64,000 nucleotides of DNA from AP-15 sp963712825 (GTDB taxonomy: Bacteria; Pseudomonadota; Alphaproteobacteria; ATCC43930; CGMCC-115725): NCBI GenBank assembly GCA_963712825.1, contig CAVQJP010000023.1:248001-312000 (forward strand), read 5' to 3'. Positions 59,621-64,000 of the stretch are shown in pieces. Under the pieces are notes generated by a model, which did no database searches, was not told the DNA's origin, and saw nothing but the letters and a program-made list of their open reading frames with translations. Position numbers and translations under genes: made by a program. The first letter of the stretch is position 1; each line of letters starts with the position of its first letter.

Positions 59621-59628
59621 GGCGACAT

Positions 59629-60939
59629 TCACCCCTCGCGCCGGAAGATCGTGCGGCCGTCGACGATCGTGCGGACCACGCGGCCCTGGACCGGGCGGCC
59701 GTCGAACGGGGCGTTTTTCGATTTGGAGCGGAACTCGTCGGTGCAGATCCGCCACGCCAAATCGAGATCGAACAGCACGAGGTCGGCGGGCGCTCCCTTT
59801 GCCAGCCGCCCGACAGGCAGCCGCAGGATGTCCGCCGGGTTCGAAGTCAGGCGCGCGACCATGTCGAGCAGGCTCATATGACGGTTGTGGTAGAGCTCCA
59901 GCGACAATGCCAGCACGGTCTCAAGCCCGACGATGCCGTAGGCCGCCGAGCTGAACGGCAGACGCTTCGAATCCTGGTCCCACGGCGCGTGGTCGCTGGC
60001 GATCGCGTCGATCGTGCCGTCCGCGAGGCCGTTGACGACAGCGCGGCGGTCCCACTCGCCGCGCAACGGCGGCGACAATTTGGCGAAGGTGCGGTAGTCG
60101 CCGATCGCGGTCTCGTTCAGCGCAAAGTAGGGCGGGGCGGTGTCGCAGGTCACCGGCAGCCCTTGCGCTTTCGCGCGCCGGATTGCCTCGACCCCGGCCG
60201 CGGTCGACAGGTGGGCGGCGTGATAGCGGGCGCCGGTGATTTCAACAAGCCGCAGGTCGCGCTCGACCATGATCGCCTCGGCCGCCGCCGGGATCGCGGC
60301 GAGCCCGAGCCGCGTGGCGGTCTCGCCCTCGTTGACCTCGCCGGCGCCGGAAAGGCTCGGCTCCTGCGGATGCTGCACCACCAGGAGGTCGAAGGTGCGG
60401 GCATAGGACAGCACCCGGCGCATGACGAGCGCGTCGGCGATCGCCTTGACGCCGTCGGTAAAGCCGACCGCGCCATTTGCGGCGAGCAGCCCCATCTCGG
60501 TCAACTGCTTGCCGGCGAGCCCCTTGGTCGCGGCGGCGTAAGTGTGAATTTTGGCGAGCCGCACCTCGCGCGCCCGCCGCGCCAGGAACTCGACGACCGA
60601 GACGTCGTCGACCGGCGGCTCGGTGTTGGGCAGCGCCGCCATTGTCGTCACCCCGCCGGCCGCGGCGGCATGCCCGCCGCTTTCCACCGATTCCATGTGC
60701 TCGGCGCCGGGCTCGCGCAGTTGCACGCGCATGTCGACAAGGCCGGGGGCGAGGCACAGGCCCTCGCCGTCCACGATCTCCGCACCGTCTGCGGCGATGA
60801 TCCCGCCGAATGCTGCGATGCGCTCGCCTTCGATCAGCAGATCGCCGGTCGCGTCATGCCCGCTTTCGGGGTCGAGCAGCCGGGCGCCACGGATCAGGAC
60901 CCGCGGCGCACTTCCGGCGACGGCGGCGTGGCCGCTCAT
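59629..60939 (-). CDS. pyrC: dihydroorotase-like protein (PyrC/PyrX type, probably inactive)
   Basis: A 436-residue amidohydrolase homologous to class I dihydroorotase. The first metal motif, normally D-M-H-x-H-L-R-E-P, reads LVDMRVQLREPGAEHMESVE, so both histidines are lost. Later ligand regions persist (VVQHPQEPSLSG, HAAHLSTAAG, AIASDHAPWD). This pattern is known for PyrX/PyrC' pseudo-enzymes that only form a complex with ATCase. Its ATG overlaps the pyrB stop (ATGA). A real dihydroorotase should then exist elsewhere in the genome. Confidence 0.9.
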   Translation of the reverse strand: MSGHAAVAGSAPRVLIRGARLLDPESGHDATGDLLIEGERIAAFGGIIAADGAEIVDGEGLCLAPGLVDMRVQLREPGAEHMESVESGGHAAAAGGVTTMAALPNTEPPVDDVSVVEFLARRAREVRLAKIHTYAAATKGLAGKQLTEMGLLAANGAVGFTDGVKAIADALVMRRVLSYARTFDLLVVQHPQEPSLSGAGEVNEGETATRLGLAAIPAAAEAIMVERDLRLVEITGARYHAAHLSTAAGVEAIRRAKAQGLPVTCDTAPPYFALNETAIGDYRTFAKLSPPLRGEWDRRAVVNGLADGTIDAIASDHAPWDQDSKRLPFSSAAYGIVGLETVLALSLELYHNRHMSLLDMVARLTSNPADILRLPVGRLAKGAPADLVLFDLDLAWRICTDEFRSKSKNAPFDGRPVQGRVVRTIVDGRTIFRREG

Positions 60940-61901
60940 GGCGCTGGCGGGCCGTTGCCGGGATCGCCGGCCAGGATCTCGAGGCAGGCCATGCGGACTG
61001 CGACCCCCATCTCGACCTGGTGGCGGATCAGGCTGCGGTCGATGTCGTCGGCGACCTCGCTGCCGATCTCGACGCCGCGGTTCATCGGGCCCGGATGCAT
61101 GATCAGTGCGTCGGGCCTGGCGGCGCGCAGCTTGCCGTAGTCGAGGCCGAAGAAGTGAAAGTATTCGCGTGTCGACGGCACAAACGAGCCGTGCATGCGC
61201 TCGCTCTGCAATCGCAGCATCATGACGATGTCGACATCGGCGAGCCCCTGGCCCATGTCGTGAAACACCTCAACGCCGAGCCGCTCGACCGCCGCCGGCA
61301 GCAGGGTGCGCGGGGCGACGACCCGCACCCGGGCGCCCATCGTGTTCAGCAAGGCGATGTTGGAGCGCGCCACACGGCTGTGCAGAACGTCGCCGCAGAT
61401 CGCGACGGTCAGCCCGCCGAGCCGCCCCTTGCGGCGACGGATCGTCAATGCGTCGAGCAAGGCCTGGGTCGGGTGCTCGTGGCTGCCGTCGCCGGCGTTG
61501 ACGACGGCGCAGTCGACCTTTTCCGACAGCAACTGCACCGCGCCCAATTCGGGGTGGCGCACGACCAGCACATCGGGGTGCATCGCGTTCAACGTCATCG
61601 CGGTGTCGATCAGGGTCTCGCCCTTGACCATCGAGCTGACCGCGACCGCCATGTTGACGACATCGGCGCCGAGCCTTTTGCCGGCGACCTCGAACGAGGT
61701 GCGGGTGCGGGTCGAATTCTCGAAAAAGCAGTTGATGATCGTGCGCCCGCGCAAGAGCGAACGCTTTTTTTCGGCCTGGCGGTTCAATTCGACATAGCCG
61801 TCGGCGAGGTCGAGAAACCGTTCGATTTCCGCCGGCGACAATCCCTCGATGCCGAGGAGATGGCGGTGCCGGAACGCGGTGTCGCAATCGGCTCCCTGCA
61901 T
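60936..61901 (-). CDS. pyrB: aspartate carbamoyltransferase catalytic subunit
   Basis: A 321-residue ATCase: FFENSTRTRTSFEVAGKRLG binds carbamoyl phosphate, NAGDGSHEHPTQALLDALTI and MLRLQSERMHGSFVPSTREY are canonical, and MHPGPMNRGVEI ends the active site. It catalyses the first committed step of pyrimidine synthesis. ATG 61901 agrees with the family start. The overlap with pyrC suggests stoichiometric co-production. Confidence 0.96.
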   Translation of the reverse strand: MQGADCDTAFRHRHLLGIEGLSPAEIERFLDLADGYVELNRQAEKKRSLLRGRTIINCFFENSTRTRTSFEVAGKRLGADVVNMAVAVSSMVKGETLIDTAMTLNAMHPDVLVVRHPELGAVQLLSEKVDCAVVNAGDGSHEHPTQALLDALTIRRRKGRLGGLTVAICGDVLHSRVARSNIALLNTMGARVRVVAPRTLLPAAVERLGVEVFHDMGQGLADVDIVMMLRLQSERMHGSFVPSTREYFHFFGLDYGKLRAARPDALIMHPGPMNRGVEIGSEVADDIDRSLIRHQVEMGVAVRMACLEILAGDPGNGPPAP

Positions 61902-62349
61902 AAGCCGCGCACTATAGTTAGCGCTCGGCCGCACGGCAAGGCTCGACGGCATCACCAGGCTTGCAACTTGCAGCGGAGGAGCGCAGGACCACTCTAGCCA
62001 TGCGAATGAGACAGATGCTTCCGCTGTTGCTCGTCGTCGCGGGATGGCTTCGGCGCTCCGCTCCTCGCAATGACAATCGTTTACGTGCATTGGGAGCGCA
62101 GCGAAGCAATCTCGGTGTCACGATGCCGCGAAACCACGCGTTCCGACCGCACCACCAGCTATAGCTGTGGCGAGAAAACATGGGGCGTTTACCTGGTCTT
62201 CCAATAAAAAGCAGCCAAACCCCGCCTTGGTCGCCCCCGGAAATGGGCCGACTTCTTCTTGAACGGGCCGTGGGTTTCCAAAGACTTCATGAGCGCGCGG
62301 GCCCAGCCTGCGGCGGAAGAGCGCGAACCGCTCTGATGCTGACGGCGAA
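61902..62349. repeat. intergenic region with a palindromic repeat
   Basis: Between pyrB and the SPFH gene, 62039-62112 contains GCGGGATGGCTTCGGCGCTC, CTCCTCGCAATGACA and, later, GGGAGCGCAGCGAAGCAATC, a member of the 'CATTGCGAGGAGCGAAGCGA'-type intergenic repeats. The remainder holds no recognisable gene; it must contain the divergent promoters. Confidence 0.5.
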
Positions 62350-63270
62350 ATGAGCCCGAACCCGATCTCGCTCGCGATCGTCTTTGTTCTCGCCGGGCTC
62401 GGCGTGCTGGCGATCCTCGCCGGGTACATCGCGGTTGGCGTCGTGTTGATCATTTTCGCCGTGACTGTCCTGACCGCGCTCAAAATGGCGCAGCAATGGG
62501 AGCGGGCGATTGTTCTTCGCGCCGGCCGGTTCCTCGCGGTCAAGGGACCCGGGCTGTTTGTGATCGTCCCGATCCTCGACAGTGTTGCAGCAATCGTCGA
62601 CACCCGGCTGCGCACGACCCAGTTTGTCGCCGAGCGGACCCTGACCAGAGATACGGTTCCGGTCGATGTCGACGCGATCATCTTCTGGACGGTGGTCGAC
62701 GCGAACCGCGCGGCGCTCGAAGTCGTCAGCTATGGCGACGCGATCGCCTGGGCGGCGCAGACCTCGTTGCGCGAGATGATCGGCGGCGCCGACCTCGCGA
62801 TGCTGCTGTCGAACCGCAAGGCGATGGACGCCGAGTTGCGCGAGTCGATCTATGCCAAGACCGCGGATTGGGGGATCGACGTCAAATCGGTCGAAATCCG
62901 CGACGTCAAAATCCCGGTCGCGTTGCAGGATGCGATGAGCCGCCAGGCGCAGGCCGAGCGCGAACGCCAGGCGCGCGTGATCCTCGGCGCCGCCGAGGCC
63001 GAGATTGCCGACAAATTCGCCGAGGCGGCGCGGACCTATGCCGACAACCCGGTTGCCCTCCACCTGCGCGGCATGAACATGCTTTATGAGAGCGTCAAGG
63101 AGCGCGGCAGCACGATCATCGTGCCGAGCAGTGCCGTCGACAGCATGAATCTGGGCGGCCTCGCCGGCATGGCGGCGCTGGCGCAGGCGCAAGCGCAGAG
63201 GGGCGCCGCGCCCGAGCCGGAAGCTGCGACAACACCGGGGCCGTGGTCGCCTCCTGCCGCGTCGCGATAG
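62350..63270 (+). CDS. SPFH/Band 7 (slipin-like) protein
   Basis: A 306-residue protein: an N-terminal membrane hairpin (about residues 8-45, VFVLAGLGVLAILAGYIAVG), then the SPFH domain (QQWERAIVLRAGRFLAVKGP, DVDAIIFWTVVDANRAALEV and SVEIRDVKIPVALQDAMSRQ) and a coiled-coil (QAERERQARVILGAAEAEIA). Slipins scaffold membrane microdomains. The usual partner, an NfeD protease-like gene, is not adjacent. Confidence 0.9.
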   Translation: MSPNPISLAIVFVLAGLGVLAILAGYIAVGVVLIIFAVTVLTALKMAQQWERAIVLRAGRFLAVKGPGLFVIVPILDSVAAIVDTRLRTTQFVAERTLTRDTVPVDVDAIIFWTVVDANRAALEVVSYGDAIAWAAQTSLREMIGGADLAMLLSNRKAMDAELRESIYAKTADWGIDVKSVEIRDVKIPVALQDAMSRQAQAERERQARVILGAAEAEIADKFAEAARTYADNPVALHLRGMNMLYESVKERGSTIIVPSSAVDSMNLGGLAGMAALAQAQAQRGAAPEPEAATTPGPWSPPAASR

Positions 63271-63617
63271 CGGTTGCCAATTTGGGGCGATCGCTACTGC
63301 TGCTGTTCAACCGATCGCAACTTTTTGTTTGTGCTGCTCGCGGGAAGCAGCTCGGAAGAATTCGTGAAAAGCCCGTGCGTCCTTCGAGACGGCCGCTTCG
63401 CCGCCTCCTCAGGATGAGGAACTGCTCAATCTTATCAAAGATGTTCCTCATGCTGAGAAGCGCCCAACGGGCGCGTCTCGAAGCACGCACAATGGCAATG
63501 CAGCAATTCTTTCACGCGCTCGAATGCGGGATCCAGATGACCGTGGGCACCGGCCTTCGCCGGTGTGGTAAGACCAAATTGGTGCGGATCGGTTGCGACT
63601 TATCCGCTGGATACTGC
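63271..63617. repeat. intergenic region with two palindromic repeats
   Basis: 63378-63490 contains GTGCGTCCTTCGAGACGGCC, CTCCTCAGGATGAGGAACTG and GTTCCTCATGCTGAGAAGCG then CGTCTCGAAGCACGC, a large nearly symmetric palindrome of a kind common in Rhizobiales and relatives. A smaller repeat, GGGCACCGGCCTTCGCCGGT, lies near 63546-63565. No gene is supported. Confidence 0.6.
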
Positions 63618-64000
63618 TCAGTGCGCGGTTCGGCCGAGGAAATCGAGGCAGCCTTGGAGGATGTAGGCGGCGGCGACGCGGTCGACGATTTCGGCGCGGC
63701 GCTTGCGGGTCATGTCGGCGGCGATCATCTGGCGGGTGACCGCCGCGGTCGACAGCCGCTCGTCCCAGAATGCGACCGGCAGGTCGCGCAACGCGACGAC
63801 GTTGCGGGCGAACTGGCGCACCGACTGGGTGCGTGGGCTGTCGCCGCCGGCCAGGGTCAACGGCAGGCCGACGACGAGACCGCCTACTCCGTGGAGGTCA
63901 GCGAGGGCGAAGAGCCGCGCCGCGTCGTCGTGGAAGCGCCGCCGGCGGATCGTTTCGAGCGGGCTCGCGATGATCCGGCGGGTGTCGGAGAGGGCAAGGC
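63618..64000 (-). CDS. ruvX: Holliday junction resolvase-like protein RuvX (YqgF), partial
   Basis: The frame runs off the window end. About 127 residues are readable: SDTRRIIASPLETIRRRRFH, DLHGVGGLVVGLPLTLAGGD, and SVRQFARNVVAL, VAFWDERLSTAAVTRQM and AAAYILQGCLDFL. These match the RuvX/YqgF RNase H-like fold (the conserved GLP and WDERLST motifs). It functions in pre-16S rRNA processing. The N-terminus is outside the window. Confidence 0.92.
   Translation of the reverse strand, partial: LALSDTRRIIASPLETIRRRRFHDDAARLFALADLHGVGGLVVGLPLTLAGGDSPRTQSVRQFARNVVALRDLPVAFWDERLSTAAVTRQMIAADMTRKRRAEIVDRVAAAYILQGCLDFLGRTAH

Noticed and set aside
63378..63490. Palindromic region considered as a small RNA or CRISPR-like array
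   Set aside because: It is a single large palindrome of a common intergenic type with no regularly spaced repeats; no CRISPR array was seen anywhere in the window.

Overview
The window is GC-rich, gene-dense chromosomal DNA that looks alphaproteobacterial, most like Rhodospirillales-type genomes. The basis is gene order: mnmG-rsmG-parA-parB, rpmH-rnpA-yidD-yidC-engB-argB, divergent aroK-aroB and xerD-accA, and pyrB-pyrC / plsY-dprA-topA-rnr. This placement is inference; no rRNA or tRNA gene was found to anchor it. Genes are tightly packed, with many ATGA, TTGA or TGATG overlaps.

Layout. 1-4.4 kb: a GldA/GldF/GldG-type ABC export locus with a DUF4340 protein, a DUF1289 protein and a small secreted protein. 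4.4-6.2 kb: a MaoC-like protein divergent from a lactonase-like metallo-beta-lactamase. 6.2-14.3 kb: an accessory region with a lower-GC block (an RX5H HEPN-like protein, two membrane proteins), a DUF3800 gene broken by a frameshift and translationally coupled to a serine recombinase, HigBA and VapBC-type toxin-antitoxin pairs, gene fragments and a palindromic repeat family. An LpxL-type acyltransferase and a methyltransferase sit among these. 14.4-20.3 kb: an M81 peptidase, a large secreted phosphoesterase and a frameshifted class-III aminotransferase. 20.5-25.4 kb: mnmG, rsmG (with a near-perfect parS site inside it), parA and parB. 25.4-31.8 kb: a low-GC HEPN-like gene, a periplasmic binding protein, an FkbM methyltransferase, a CoA-transferase and a DUF2076 protein.

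31.9-41.2 kb is core: accA, xerD, a 46-aa membrane peptide, aroK, aroB, bolA, a HAD nucleotidase, argB, engB, yidC, yidD, rnpA and rpmH. 41.4-48.0 kb carries two plus-strand operons: tandem ferritin-like paralogues with an HpnL-like membrane protein, then a TVP38 protein, a disulfide reductase and a sensor kinase. 48.0-49.6 kb is a decayed stretch: an IS1595-type transposase remnant, a gene with an in-frame TAG, and a PIN-domain gene with a C-terminal frameshift. 49.8-64 kb is core again: a GST, rpmG, an S41 protease, rnr, topA, dprA, plsY, a pyrC-type pseudo-dihydroorotase, pyrB, an SPFH protein and the truncated ruvX.

Several families of short palindromic repeats lie between genes. One has entered the 3' end of mnmG, and a related peptide appears inside DprA. 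Several apparent lesions (three frameshifts, one nonsense codon, and two genes, rnpA and dprA, lacking an ATG/GTG/TTG start) may be real decay, unusual start codons or assembly errors; each is flagged separately. All gene functions are inferred from recognisable motifs and length, not from database searches.
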